DNA of 49,312 bases from positions 1 through 49,312 of the forward strand of contig CACDDB010000004.1 in the NCBI GenBank assembly GCA_902551445.1, given 5' to 3'. The position numbers and the translations under genes are program-made. This DNA is from an uncultured Pelagibacteraceae bacterium. GTDB lineage: Bacteria > Pseudomonadota > Alphaproteobacteria > Pelagibacterales > Pelagibacteraceae. The notes beneath the pieces were generated by a model that did not search any database, had not been told where the DNA came from, and saw nothing but the letters and a program-made list of their open reading frames with translations. Below are positions 33,017-41,327 of the stretch, one piece after another (the stretch's first letter is position 1; each line of letters opens with the position of its first letter).

Positions 33017-34021
33017 TTAAAATTTATGGATATATTCTGCTAAATCAGACATTCTTGAAGCAAATCCCCATTCATTATCGTACCATGCAGAAATTTTACC
33101 CATATCGTCTCCAACAACATTAGTTAAAGACAAGTCAACGATAGAAGAATTAGGGTTATGATTAAAATCGATTGATACAAGCTTTTCATCAGTAGCAAAT
33201 AATACGTTTTTCAATTCTTTTTTTGAAGCTTTTATAAAAGAGTCATTAATTTTTTTTACAGTCAGTTTGTTCTTTGAATTAAATACAAGATCTATCAATG
33301 AAACATTTGGTGTTGGCACTCTTATAGCTAAACCTTCAAGCTTTCCTTTTAATTCGGGTATAATTTCTCCGATAGCTTTTGAAGCGCCTGTAGAAGTTGG
33401 TACCATTGACTGAGTGGCAGATCTTGCTCGTCTTGGATCTTTGTGCGAGTTGTCCAATAGTCTTTGGTCAGTTGTGTATGAATGAATTGTTGTCATAAAA
33501 CCTTTTTCTATTTTAAATTCCTTATTTAAAACGTATACGATAGGTGCAAGGCAATTAGTCGTGCAAGAAGCAGCGGAAATTACCAAGTCATTTTTGCTAA
33601 TCGATTTGTGATTTACTCCATAAACAATAGTTTTGTCAGCGTTTTTACAAGGTGCAGAAACAATAACTTTTTTTGCACCATTTTTTATATGAGGAATAAG
33701 CTTTTCTTTTGAATTAAATTTTCCTGTACATTCCAAAACATAATCTACGCCAAGTTTCTTCCAATTAATTTCATTTAAATTTGAATACTGTGAATATGTA
33801 ACTTTTTTACCATTAAAGCTTAAGTAGTTATCTCCATATTTTATTTCACATTTAAATTTTCCGTGAATAGAGTCATACTTTAACAATGAGGAGACAACCT
33901 TAGAGTTTGATCTACTGTTGATGTGTTTAACTTCTATTTTTTTATTATTATTTTCAATCAATGATCTGATGATCATTCTTCCTATTCTACCCAAACCATT
34001 AATACCAATTTTTACTGTCAT
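33017..34021 (-). CDS. gap: Glyceraldehyde-3-phosphate dehydrogenase
   Basis: A 334-residue type I GAPDH. INGLGRIGRMIIRSL is the NAD-binding loop, SAASCTTNCLAPI contains the catalytic cysteine, HSYTTDQRLLD holds the active-site histidine and phosphate contacts, and YDNEWGFASRMSDL is the C-terminal signature. After strand 2 the sequence is KHINSRSN rather than ending in a clear acidic residue, so coenzyme preference (NAD or NADP) is worth testing. The start overlaps the tkt stop by 4 bases. Confidence 0.97.
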   Translation of the reverse strand: MTVKIGINGLGRIGRMIIRSLIENNNKKIEVKHINSRSNSKVVSSLLKYDSIHGKFKCEIKYGDNYLSFNGKKVTYSQYSNLNEINWKKLGVDYVLECTGKFNSKEKLIPHIKNGAKKVIVSAPCKNADKTIVYGVNHKSISKNDLVISAASCTTNCLAPIVYVLNKEFKIEKGFMTTIHSYTTDQRLLDNSHKDPRRARSATQSMVPTSTGASKAIGEIIPELKGKLEGLAIRVPTPNVSLIDLVFNSKNKLTVKKINDSFIKASKKELKNVLFATDEKLVSIDFNHNPNSSIVDLSLTNVVGDDMGKISAWYDNEWGFASRMSDLAEYIHKF

Positions 34022-35988
34022 GTTTTATTATTTACCATTTCTTTAACTTTTTTTACTATATTTTTACTTGTCAAACCAAAATGTTCATAAACCTCTTTGT
34101 AAGGTGCGCTTTTACCAAAGTTATCTATTCCAAAAGCTATTCCATTTTCACCTATGTATTTTTTCCAATAATCAGTTGTAGATGCTTCTATTGAAATTTT
34201 ATGTATTGTTTCATTTAAAATTTTAGATTTATAATCTTTTTTTTGTATATCAAATAATTCGTGACATGGCATGGATATAACTTTTGAATAAATCTTTTCT
34301 ATGGCCAATTTTTGACTAACTTCGGTTGCTAATTCAACTTCAGAGCCAGTAGCCAGTATAGTTACATCAATTTTACTTTTTGTTCTTGATACTTCATAGG
34401 CACCAGCTGAACATTTGTTGTCTTTTGCAAATTTTTTTCTTATTGGATTAACTTTTTGTCTGCTTACAGCAATTATACTAGGACGATCTCTAATGGTTTG
34501 TGTGGCAAGATCCCAACACTCAAATGTTTCAGTAGTATCTGCTGGTCTAAAAACATTAAGATTTGGAATAGATCTTAGTCCAGTTAATTGTTCGATTGGT
34601 TGATGAGTCGGACCATCTTCTCCAAGTCCAATTGAGTCATGACTCATCACATAAATTACTCTTTGTTTCATTATTGCAGCCAATCTTATTGATGGTTTAC
34701 AATAATCACTAAAGATTAAAAAAGTTCCACCATATGGAATTAATTCACTATGTAGCGCTAAACCATTCATTATTCCACACATAGCATGCTCTCTAACACC
34801 ATAATGAATATAGTTTCCTTTAAAATTTCCAGGTCTTATTATTTGATGATTTTTTGTTTTGGTGTTATTCGAACCTGAGAGATCTGCTGATCCTCCTATT
34901 ATATTGGGAATTTTTTTTGTTAAGAAATCTATTATTTTTTCGGACGATTTTCTAGTGGCCATAAATTCAGATTTATCAATTACGTTTTGTTTTTCCTTAT
35001 GAAAATATTCTAAATAAGAAGAATGCTCAATTAAATGGTATAAATTTTTTTTTTTATTTTTATTTTTTTTATTCCACTTTTCTTCTTCTTTAATTCCTCT
35101 GCTTCCAATTTTTCTCCACTCATCTAATATTTTTTTTGGTACCTCAAAAGGAGGATGACTCCATTTTAATTTTTTTCTTACTAATTTTATTTCATCTTCA
35201 CCTAGAGGACTTCCATGAGCAGTTTCTGTTCCTGATTTATTAGGTGAACCAAACCCAATAACTGTTTTACAAGATATCACAGTAGGTTTTTTTGCTTTTT
35301 GTACTTTTTTAAGTGCTTTTGATATTTGTTTTTCGTTATGACCATCAATTAGAATATAATCCCATCCATAACTTTCAAATCTTTTTTTAAAATTATCAGA
35401 TACAGCAAGACTAGTAGGCCCATCAATTGATATAGAGTTATTGTCAAACAACATGATTAAATTTTTTAATTTTAGATGACCAGCTAGACTTAAAGCTTCA
35501 TGGCTTATACCTTCCATTAGACAGCCATCTCCAGCTAGAACATAAGTTTTGTGATTTATAATATTTTTACCAATTTTTTCTTTCAAAATTTCTTCTGCAA
35601 TTGCCATTCCAACTGCGTTAGCTATTCCTTGCCCTAAAGGTCCAGTAGTGGTCTCAATTCCTGAATTAGGAATGTATTCCGGATGTCCTGCACAAATTGA
35701 ATTTAATTGTCTGAAGTTTTTTATATCTTTTAAGGAAATACTTTTGTATCCAGTTAGATATAACAAAGAGTAAAGCAGCATAGAACCGTGACCAGCTGAC
35801 AAAACAAACCTATCTCTATTTTTCCAATATGGATTTTTTGGGTTAAATTTTAAAAAGTTTTTAAACAATATAGTTGCCACATCTGCCATACCCATTGGTA
35901 GACCGGGGTGTCCTGATTTAGCTTTTTCCACAGCATCTATACTTAAAAACCTTACTGCGTTTGACAAATCTCTGTTTTGCTTGTTCAA
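34018..35988 (-). CDS. tkt: Transketolase
   Basis: A 656-residue thiamine-diphosphate enzyme of normal length. SGHPGLPMGMADVATILF and LSAGHGSMLLYSLLYL lie in the first domain, GDGCLMEGISHEALSLAGHL is the cofactor-binding G-D-G motif, and GSPNKSGTETAHGSPLG is the substrate loop. The second domain has YGVREHAMCGIMNG, SHDSIGLGEDGPTHQPIEQL and FRPADTTE. It exchanges two-carbon units in the pentose phosphate pathway. The TTG start is at 35988. It is the first gene of the long minus-strand run to rpsU and faces the zapA operon across 54 bases. Confidence 0.98.
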   Translation of the reverse strand: MNKQNRDLSNAVRFLSIDAVEKAKSGHPGLPMGMADVATILFKNFLKFNPKNPYWKNRDRFVLSAGHGSMLLYSLLYLTGYKSISLKDIKNFRQLNSICAGHPEYIPNSGIETTTGPLGQGIANAVGMAIAEEILKEKIGKNIINHKTYVLAGDGCLMEGISHEALSLAGHLKLKNLIMLFDNNSISIDGPTSLAVSDNFKKRFESYGWDYILIDGHNEKQISKALKKVQKAKKPTVISCKTVIGFGSPNKSGTETAHGSPLGEDEIKLVRKKLKWSHPPFEVPKKILDEWRKIGSRGIKEEEKWNKKNKNKKKNLYHLIEHSSYLEYFHKEKQNVIDKSEFMATRKSSEKIIDFLTKKIPNIIGGSADLSGSNNTKTKNHQIIRPGNFKGNYIHYGVREHAMCGIMNGLALHSELIPYGGTFLIFSDYCKPSIRLAAIMKQRVIYVMSHDSIGLGEDGPTHQPIEQLTGLRSIPNLNVFRPADTTETFECWDLATQTIRDRPSIIAVSRQKVNPIRKKFAKDNKCSAGAYEVSRTKSKIDVTILATGSEVELATEVSQKLAIEKIYSKVISMPCHELFDIQKKDYKSKILNETIHKISIEASTTDYWKKYIGENGIAFGIDNFGKSAPYKEVYEHFGLTSKNIVKKVKEMVNNKT

Positions 35989-36042
35989 TTGTTATCCTTT
36001 GTAGACTTCGATGACTCTATTTAATATTATAGTTTTATATAT

Positions 36043-36366
36043 ATGAAAAGCTTTAATGAAAAAGAAAAAAAACTTAATGAAGTATTAAATAAATTAAGCA
36101 CCTTAAATATTGAGAACACACACATTACTTCTTCAATAGAAGAGTTAAATAGCCAAAAGAATCAATTAGAAATTGAAAAAAATGAAATAGAAAATAAATA
36201 TTTGTTATTGAAAGAAGATTATGAGAATCTTAAATCAAGGTTAGAAGAATTAAAAGAAAAACATCTTTTTGAAAAAAAAAAAGAAACAAAATTTAATGAA
36301 AAAATTGATGAATTAAATCAAGAAACAGATATTTTATTAGAAGAGGTAGATAAATGGCAAATGTAA
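36043..36366 (+). CDS. Coiled-coil protein upstream of zapA (DUF4164-like)
   Basis: A 107-residue protein that is almost entirely predicted coiled coil: continuous heptad-like patterns of Leu/Ile/Glu/Lys from about residue 5 to 100, no cysteine, no signal peptide. The position between tkt and zapA matches the DUF4164 gene of other alphaproteobacteria. By size and charge it resembles ZapB, the coiled-coil partner that links FtsZ-bound ZapA to other division components, but sequence identity cannot be claimed. Its last 13 bases overlap zapA, indicating coupled synthesis and probably a shared complex. Confidence 0.65.
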   Translation: MKSFNEKEKKLNEVLNKLSTLNIENTHITSSIEELNSQKNQLEIEKNEIENKYLLLKEDYENLKSRLEELKEKHLFEKKKETKFNEKIDELNQETDILLEEVDKWQM

Positions 36367-36800
36367 ATGTAAAATTTAATGGTAAAGAATTTCTTTTGTC
36401 ATGTGAAGACGGGCAGGAGGAACATCTTCAAGAATTAGCTGTAAATTTAAATGAAAAATTTAATAATTTAAAGTCAACTTTAGGAAGCATAGGTGAAAAT
36501 AAACTTCTTTTGATTACTTCTATTACAGTTATGGATGAATACTATGAAACAAAAAAAAAAATAGAAAAAAACAAAAACGAACTTTTAAAACTAACCGAAA
36601 AATTTAAAGAACTAAAATCTTTAATTTATGGTTATAAAGATAATAAAGAAAATGAGATAAAGAGGTTAAATAATAACTTAAATAATTTAAAAGATGAAAT
36701 TGAAAAAAATAATCATGATTATGAAAATATAATTGAAAAAGCTACAGACCAAATCGAAAATTTTATCAAAAAAGCCGATTCTCAAAATAATATTCAATAA
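36354..36800 (+). CDS. zapA: Cell division protein ZapA
   Basis: A 148-residue protein. The N-terminal domain NVKFNGKEFLLSCEDGQEEHLQELAVNLNEKF is the ZapA fold, and KLLLITSITVMDEYYE starts the long dimerisation helix. From about residue 65 to 145 the protein is coiled coil, longer than in E. coli ZapA (109 residues). ZapA binds and cross-links FtsZ filaments at the division site. It ends 5 bases before the cyclo-ligase gene, leaving no room for the 6S RNA gene that many bacteria keep in this gap. Confidence 0.9.
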   Translation: MANVNVKFNGKEFLLSCEDGQEEHLQELAVNLNEKFNNLKSTLGSIGENKLLLITSITVMDEYYETKKKIEKNKNELLKLTEKFKELKSLIYGYKDNKENEIKRLNNNLNNLKDEIEKNNHDYENIIEKATDQIENFIKKADSQNNIQ

Positions 36801-36805
36801 TATTT

Positions 36806-37351
36806 GTGTCAAAAACAAAAACAAGAAAAAAAATTCTCAATTTAAGAAAAAAAAAATATCAAAATAATTATAAAATAAGTTTTTCTAATTTAATAAGTAT
36901 TTTAAATAAGAAAAAAATAAAAAATGGTATTATAGGTGGATACTTTCCAGTAAATTATGAAATTGACGATTTAAATATTTTAGAAAAACTTAAATCAAAA
37001 AACTATGTAATATCACTTCCTGTAATTAAAAAAAACAATCAGCTAGACTTTTATATTTGGTCATCTCAATTACCAATGAAAATTAATAGGTATGGGATTC
37101 CCGAACCTTTAAAAAGTAGATTAGTTTATCCAGATGTTCTATTGGTTCCCATAGTTGCTTTTGATAATAGAAAATTTAGATTGGGGTATGGAGGCGGATA
37201 CTACGATAGATATATTCAAAAAATAAAGAAAATAAAAAATTTTTTATCTATCGGTTTGGCCTTTGAATTTCAAAAAGTGAAAGAATTAAAAGTTGATAAA
37301 TTTGATCAAAAACTCAGTATTATTTTAACAAACAAAAAGGTTTATAGATGA
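36806..37351 (+). CDS. fau: 5-formyltetrahydrofolate cyclo-ligase
   Basis: A 181-residue protein with GTG start. The N-terminal KTKTRKKILNLRKK is the basic nucleotide-contacting region, GGYFPVNYEIDD the folate site, YVISLPVI follows, and RLGYGGGYYDRYI is the diagnostic glycine-rich ATP/phosphate motif. VLLVPIVAFD precedes it as usual. The enzyme uses ATP to convert 5-formyl-THF to 5,10-methenyl-THF. The pairing with zapA is conserved over many proteobacteria. It overlaps the next gene by 4 bases. Confidence 0.93.
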   Translation: MSKTKTRKKILNLRKKKYQNNYKISFSNLISILNKKKIKNGIIGGYFPVNYEIDDLNILEKLKSKNYVISLPVIKKNNQLDFYIWSSQLPMKINRYGIPEPLKSRLVYPDVLLVPIVAFDNRKFRLGYGGGYYDRYIQKIKKIKNFLSIGLAFEFQKVKELKVDKFDQKLSIILTNKKVYR

Positions 37352-38145
37352 GAATTTTATTTTTGGGAGATGTAGTAGGCAAATCAGGATGTGCATCTAT
37401 AAAAAAAAATTTAAAAAATATAATAAAAAATAAAAATATTGATTTTGTAATAGTAAATGGTGAAAATGCTGCTGAAGAAGGAGTGGGAATTTCTGAAAAA
37501 ATTTCAAACGAACTTTTTTCTTATGGAGTGGATGTTATTACAACTGGAAATCATGTGTGGGATTTAAAAGAAACTGCACAATATATAACTCGGGAAAATA
37601 AACTTTTAAGGCCATTTAATTTACCACCAGCAACACCAGGTGAAGGATTTGGAATTTATAAACTTAAAAATGGATTGAAACTAGGAGTTTTAAATTTAAT
37701 GGGAAATATTTTTATGAAGAAATGTGAAAATGTTTTTGAGTCCTCAGTATTATTCTTAAAAACAAATGTATTAAAAAAAGATTTTGATTTTTTGGTAGTT
37801 GACTTCCACGGTGAGATAACAAGTGAAAAAATGGCTATAGGTCATTTTTTTGATGGAAAAGCAACATTGGTCGTCGGCACACATACACACGTTCCCACTA
37901 ACGATGCAAGAATATTAAATAATGGTACCGCATATTTAACTGACGCTGGAATGTGTGGAGATTATAATTCTGTTATTGGAATGAATAAAGAAAACTCACT
38001 AAACAAATTTTTAAAAAAAGATGCAGTTAAACATTTTCCAGCTACTGGCGAAGCAAGTTTGTGTGGATTAATTCTTGATGCAAATAAAAAAACAGGCTTA
38101 GCAGATAAAATTGAAAGTTTTATCTTCGGTGGAGATTTAATTTAA
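37348..38145 (+). CDS. YmdB-like metallophosphoesterase
   Basis: A 265-residue protein of the TIGR00282/YmdB group. RILFLGDVVGKSG supplies the first metal-binding Asp, VIVNGENAAEEGVGIS the Asn-Gly-Glu-Asn motif, TTGNHVWDLKE the G-N-H motif, and VVDFHGEITSEKMA plus VVGTHTHVPTND the histidine ligands. TDAGMCGDYNSVIG is also conserved. Bacillus YmdB hydrolyses 2',3'-cyclic nucleotides; the role here is not known. The order cyclo-ligase, ymdB, yebC is usual for alphaproteobacteria. Confidence 0.92.
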   Translation: MRILFLGDVVGKSGCASIKKNLKNIIKNKNIDFVIVNGENAAEEGVGISEKISNELFSYGVDVITTGNHVWDLKETAQYITRENKLLRPFNLPPATPGEGFGIYKLKNGLKLGVLNLMGNIFMKKCENVFESSVLFLKTNVLKKDFDFLVVDFHGEITSEKMAIGHFFDGKATLVVGTHTHVPTNDARILNNGTAYLTDAGMCGDYNSVIGMNKENSLNKFLKKDAVKHFPATGEASLCGLILDANKKTGLADKIESFIFGGDLI

Positions 38146-38147
38146 TT

Positions 38148-38873
38148 ATGGCAGGACACTCACATTGGGCAGGAATAAAACATAAAAAAGATAGAGCAGA
38201 TAAGCAAAGATCAAAGATATTTGCAAAGTTATCAAAAGAAATTACAGTTGCTGCAAAACTTGGGGACAAAAATCCAGAGATGAATCCTAGACTAAGATCA
38301 GCTATTCAATCTGCAAGATCATCAAATATGCCGAAAGATAATATTTTAAGGGCCATAGAAAAATCAAAGATAAATTTAGACTCGGATTTTGAAAACTTGC
38401 GCTATGAAGGATTTGGTCCCTGTAAAATGGCTGTAATAGTAGAAACTTTAACTGATAATAAAAATAGAACTGCTTCAAAAGTTCGAACTGTATTTCAAAA
38501 AAATGATGGTAACCTTGGCACTCAGGGATCTGCATCTCATAATTTTGATCAAATTGGAGTAATTAAAATAAATAAAAATGAAGCAAAAGAGGAGAAAATA
38601 TTTGAATATGCTTTAGAAGCTGGAGCGGACGAATGTTTTTTAAACTCAGAGTTTCATGAGGTAAGATGTAAAAAAGAAGATATATATAATGTAAAAAAAA
38701 AATTAGAAAAAAATATAACTAATTTTTTGTCTACAGAAATAGAATGGATACCTTTAAATAGTGTGAATTTGTCTGGAGAAGATAAGGAGCGTGCTATAAA
38801 ATTTTTAGAAAATTTAGAAGATATTGATGATGTTCAAAATGTTTTTACAAATGTTAAATTTGGTGAGAATTAA
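38148..38873 (+). CDS. yebC: YebC/PmpR family protein
   Basis: A 241-residue protein starting MAGHSHWAGIKHKKDRAD, the strict signature of the family. It continues with SKIFAKLSKEITVAAK, NPRLRSAIQSARSSNMPKDNI and YEGFGP (three-domain YebC fold). LGTQGSASHNFDQIG is the conserved hinge. Members were named as transcriptional regulators, and more recent work assigns some of them a role in translation of proline stretches. It follows ymdB by two bases and abuts the RuvC-like gene. Confidence 0.96.
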   Translation: MAGHSHWAGIKHKKDRADKQRSKIFAKLSKEITVAAKLGDKNPEMNPRLRSAIQSARSSNMPKDNILRAIEKSKINLDSDFENLRYEGFGPCKMAVIVETLTDNKNRTASKVRTVFQKNDGNLGTQGSASHNFDQIGVIKINKNEAKEEKIFEYALEAGADECFLNSEFHEVRCKKEDIYNVKKKLEKNITNFLSTEIEWIPLNSVNLSGEDKERAIKFLENLEDIDDVQNVFTNVKFGEN

Positions 38874-39368
38874 ATGTTAATAATAGGAATAGATCCTGGC
38901 ATTTCAGGAGCCATTTGTTTTTTTGAAGATGGCGAAGTTAAAGACATTATAGATATGCCAGTTATGGCAGACGGGAAAAAAAACAAAAGACAAATCAATG
39001 GTTCACAAACCTATAATGAAATTTATTTAAGAACCAAAAACTTTCCAAAAAAAGACATATCAGTTGTAGTTGAACAAGTTTCTGCAATGCCAGGACAAGG
39101 AGTAACGAGTATGTTCAACTTTGGACAATCTTTTGGTGTTATAAAGGGAATTTGTTCAGCTATGCAATTATCTATCTATTTTGTGAGACCTGCAAAATGG
39201 AAAAAATACTTTAATTTATTAAAAACAGAAAAAGAGGCAAGCAGATCTAAAGCAATTGAAATTTTCCCTTATATTTCATCGAAATTAACTAGAAAAAAAG
39301 ACTCAAACAAAGCTGACGCAATACTAATTGCTAGTTATTTTAACAATACTTATCGTATTAAAGATTAA
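38874..39368 (+). CDS. RuvC-like RNase H-fold nuclease
   Basis: A 164-residue protein in the position where ruvC follows yebC in related bacteria. IIGIDPGISGAI gives the first catalytic acid (D7) and VVVEQVSAMPGQG the second (E67). DSNKADAILIASYF at the end gives D148, but the other C-terminal acid position of E. coli RuvC (D138 in D-V-A-D) is Asn. GVTSMFNFGQSFGVIKG and RPAKWKKYF match phage- and plasmid-type RuvC-like resolvases better than chromosomal RuvC. Cutting of Holliday junctions or other branched DNA is likely. No ruvA or ruvB follows; the tol genes do. Confidence 0.75.
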   Translation: MLIIGIDPGISGAICFFEDGEVKDIIDMPVMADGKKNKRQINGSQTYNEIYLRTKNFPKKDISVVVEQVSAMPGQGVTSMFNFGQSFGVIKGICSAMQLSIYFVRPAKWKKYFNLLKTEKEASRSKAIEIFPYISSKLTRKKDSNKADAILIASYFNNTYRIKD

Positions 39369-39421
39369 AGTAATACTAAAAAAGACAAATTGATGACACA
39401 TTTTAGTGTGAAAGCTTTTAA

Positions 39422-40096
39422 ATGGAAGCAGATATTACCTCACAGGCAGTTGGTCTTGCAAGTAACACAGATTTTTCAATTCTAAAACTTTTCATAAGAG
39501 CAGATATAATTGTTAAATCAGTTATAATTATTTTAATAGCTAGTTCAATTTACTCGTGGGCTATAATTTTTGACAAATATAAATTGTTTAAAAATATAAA
39601 TAAGAGTTCAGAGGAATTTGAGGAAAAATTTTGGAAATCAAAATCAGCAGAAACTTTTTATAATAATTTACCCGCTAATGTCAGCGACCCTATGGCAAAA
39701 ATATTTAAAAGTTGTATGCAAACAGTTGTAAAATCAAGATCAAGATCAAGTTTAACAGATAAACTGCCAGTGATACTAGAAACAACTATTGATAAAGAAA
39801 TGGTCAAGATAGAGAAAAATTATACTTTTTTAGCAACAGTAGGATCGACCGCTCCATTCATAGGTCTTTTTGGAACTGTTTGGGGAATAATGAATTCTTT
39901 TCAGTCAATAGCAATATCAAGAAATACTAGTTTAGCAATTGTAGCACCAGGAATAGCAGAAGCTCTTTTTGCGACTGCGCTAGGATTATTAGCAGCTATA
40001 CCTGCTGTAGTCGCTTACAATAAATTTAATAGTGACTCAAAAAAATATTTACAAAAATTAGAAAATTTTTCAAAGAGATTTGTCTCAATAATTTAA
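39422..40096 (+). CDS. tolQ: Tol-Pal system proton channel subunit TolQ
   Basis: A 224-residue inner-membrane protein with three helices. The first helix is around residues 25-45 (VIIILIASSIYSWAIIFDKY), a cytoplasmic loop follows, and then FLATVGSTAPFIGLFGTVWGIMNSF and LAIVAPGIAEALFATALGLLAAIPAVVAYN hold the other two helices with the conserved Thr/Gly/Pro residues of MotA/TolQ/ExbB channels. With TolR it uses proton flow to energise TolA during outer-membrane constriction. It starts the tolQRAB-pal operon after a 53-base gap. Confidence 0.95.
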   Translation: MEADITSQAVGLASNTDFSILKLFIRADIIVKSVIIILIASSIYSWAIIFDKYKLFKNINKSSEEFEEKFWKSKSAETFYNNLPANVSDPMAKIFKSCMQTVVKSRSRSSLTDKLPVILETTIDKEMVKIEKNYTFLATVGSTAPFIGLFGTVWGIMNSFQSIAISRNTSLAIVAPGIAEALFATALGLLAAIPAVVAYNKFNSDSKKYLQKLENFSKRFVSII

Positions 40097-40097
40097 A

Positions 40098-40514
40098 ATG
40101 GCATTTAAACTAAAAAGTTCACTTAGAGAACCGATGAGTGAAATTAATGTTACGCCATTCGTAGACGTAATGCTAGTTTTGCTAATAATATTTATGGTTA
40201 CTGCACCTTTGTTGACTGTGGGAGTTCAAGTAGATTTACCAGAAAGTTCAGCTGACTCTCTTCCTGAAGAACAAGAACCACTTACATTAACAATTAATTC
40301 AAAAGGAGAAATTTTTGTTCAAGAATCAAAAGTTGAATATGATAGCGTTATTGCAAAAATATTAGCTGTCTCAAAAAACAGAACAGATACAAGAATTTAT
40401 GTTAGAGGTGACAAGACAATAAATTATGGAAGAGTTTTAGAAGTTATGGGAATGTTATCAGGATCTGGTTTTACAAAAGTAGCTTTAATTTCTGAACCCT
40501 ATAAGGAGAGATAA
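40098..40514 (+). CDS. tolR: Tol-Pal system subunit TolR
   Basis: A 138-residue ExbD/TolR protein. SEINVTPFVDVMLVLLIIFMVTAPLLTVG is the single membrane helix with the proton-carrying Asp in PFVDVML. The periplasmic domain follows: VDLPESSADSLP, LTLTINSKGEIFV, and YVRGDKTINYGRVLEVMGML with the typical R-x-D segment. It forms the channel with TolQ and binds peptidoglycan. It starts one base after tolQ and is separated from tolA by 3 bases with an AAGGAGAG ribosome-binding site inside its end. Confidence 0.95.
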   Translation: MAFKLKSSLREPMSEINVTPFVDVMLVLLIIFMVTAPLLTVGVQVDLPESSADSLPEEQEPLTLTINSKGEIFVQESKVEYDSVIAKILAVSKNRTDTRIYVRGDKTINYGRVLEVMGMLSGSGFTKVALISEPYKER

Positions 40515-40517
40515 ATT

Positions 40518-41327
40518 GTGTATAAAAACCTTATACTCTCATCTGGATTTCATTTATTTATAATTTTTTTTGCAATGATAACATTACCCTTTGTGGCAAA
40601 AAAACCATTAGACATACCTCCTATAGTTTCAATTGAGTTAATACAAATTACAGACGAAACCAATATTCCTTATGCTCCAAAAGCTAAAAAAATAATTGAA
40701 AAAGTAAAAAAAGAACAGGAAAAACTTGTATCTGAACAGGCACCACCAAAAAAAATAAAGAAAGAAAAACCAGATTCCATTCCTCTGCCAGATGAGAAAG
40801 TTGAAAAAATAAAAAAAATTGAGGAAAAAAAACAAAATCCAGAAAAAGAAGATAATAGAGTTAAACAGGTTTCAGAATTTGAAAAAGATGAAATGTTTGA
40901 TCCAAACCAAATAGCTGCTTTAATTGATAAATCTAAAGAAGAAATGGCGCTTACTAATGAAAAATCATTAGAAGTATCTCAATCTCAGGATCCAACTATG
41001 AATTCTAAAGGATTAACACTAACTGAGGAAGACGCCCTTAAAGCGCAAATATTTGGTTGCTGGAGCATACCTTTGGGTTTACCATATAATGAAAACTTGT
41101 TAGTCAGAATTAAATTAAAACTGAAACCTGATGGAACTGTGACCAAAACAGAAATATTAGACCATGCTAGAATGAATAAACCTGGACAAGGCTTTTATAA
41201 AGTTTTAGCCGAAAGTGCACTTAGAGCCATTCAATTATGTCAACCTTTGAGAGTTCCAAGTACTGGATATGAAAGGTGGAAGGATTTACAGCTTAATTTT
41301 GACGCAAGGGAGATGTTAGAGGGATGA
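40518..41327 (+). CDS. tolA: TolA
   Basis: A 269-residue protein with GTG start behind a good AAGGAGAG site. One N-terminal membrane helix ([19 protein letters not shown]), then [11 protein letters not shown] typical of TonB/TolA proteins, a charged Lys/Glu/Pro-rich rod (residues ~55-110) and a C-terminal domain from about 165: [42 protein letters not shown] and [11 protein letters not shown]. The two cysteines (GCW, LCQ) match the disulphide pair of TolA domain III. It spans the periplasm to contact TolB/Pal. It overlaps tolB by 4 bases. Confidence 0.9.
   Translation: MYKNLILSSGFHLFIIFFAMITLPFVAKKPLDIPPIVSIELIQITDETNIPYAPKAKKIIEKVKKEQEKLVSEQAPPKKIKKEKPDSIPLPDEKVEKIKKIEEKKQNPEKEDNRVKQVSEFEKDEMFDPNQIAALIDKSKEEMALTNEKSLEVSQSQDPTMNSKGLTLTEEDALKAQIFGCWSIPLGLPYNENLLVRIKLKLKPDGTVTKTEILDHARMNKPGQGFYKVLAESALRAIQLCQPLRVPSTGYERWKDLQLNFDAREMLEG

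Noticed and set aside
36801-36805. Possible 6S RNA (ssrS) between zapA and the cyclo-ligase gene
   Set aside because: The gene is often located here in other bacteria, but the gap is only 5 bases.
39369-39421. Hairpin acac...gtgt before tolQ as a terminator
   Set aside because: The stem is four bases with no T run; too weak to call.
40638-40835. Phe-rich minus-strand frame inside tolA
   Set aside because: It is the complement of the Lys/Glu-rich rod-coding sequence and has no start signal.
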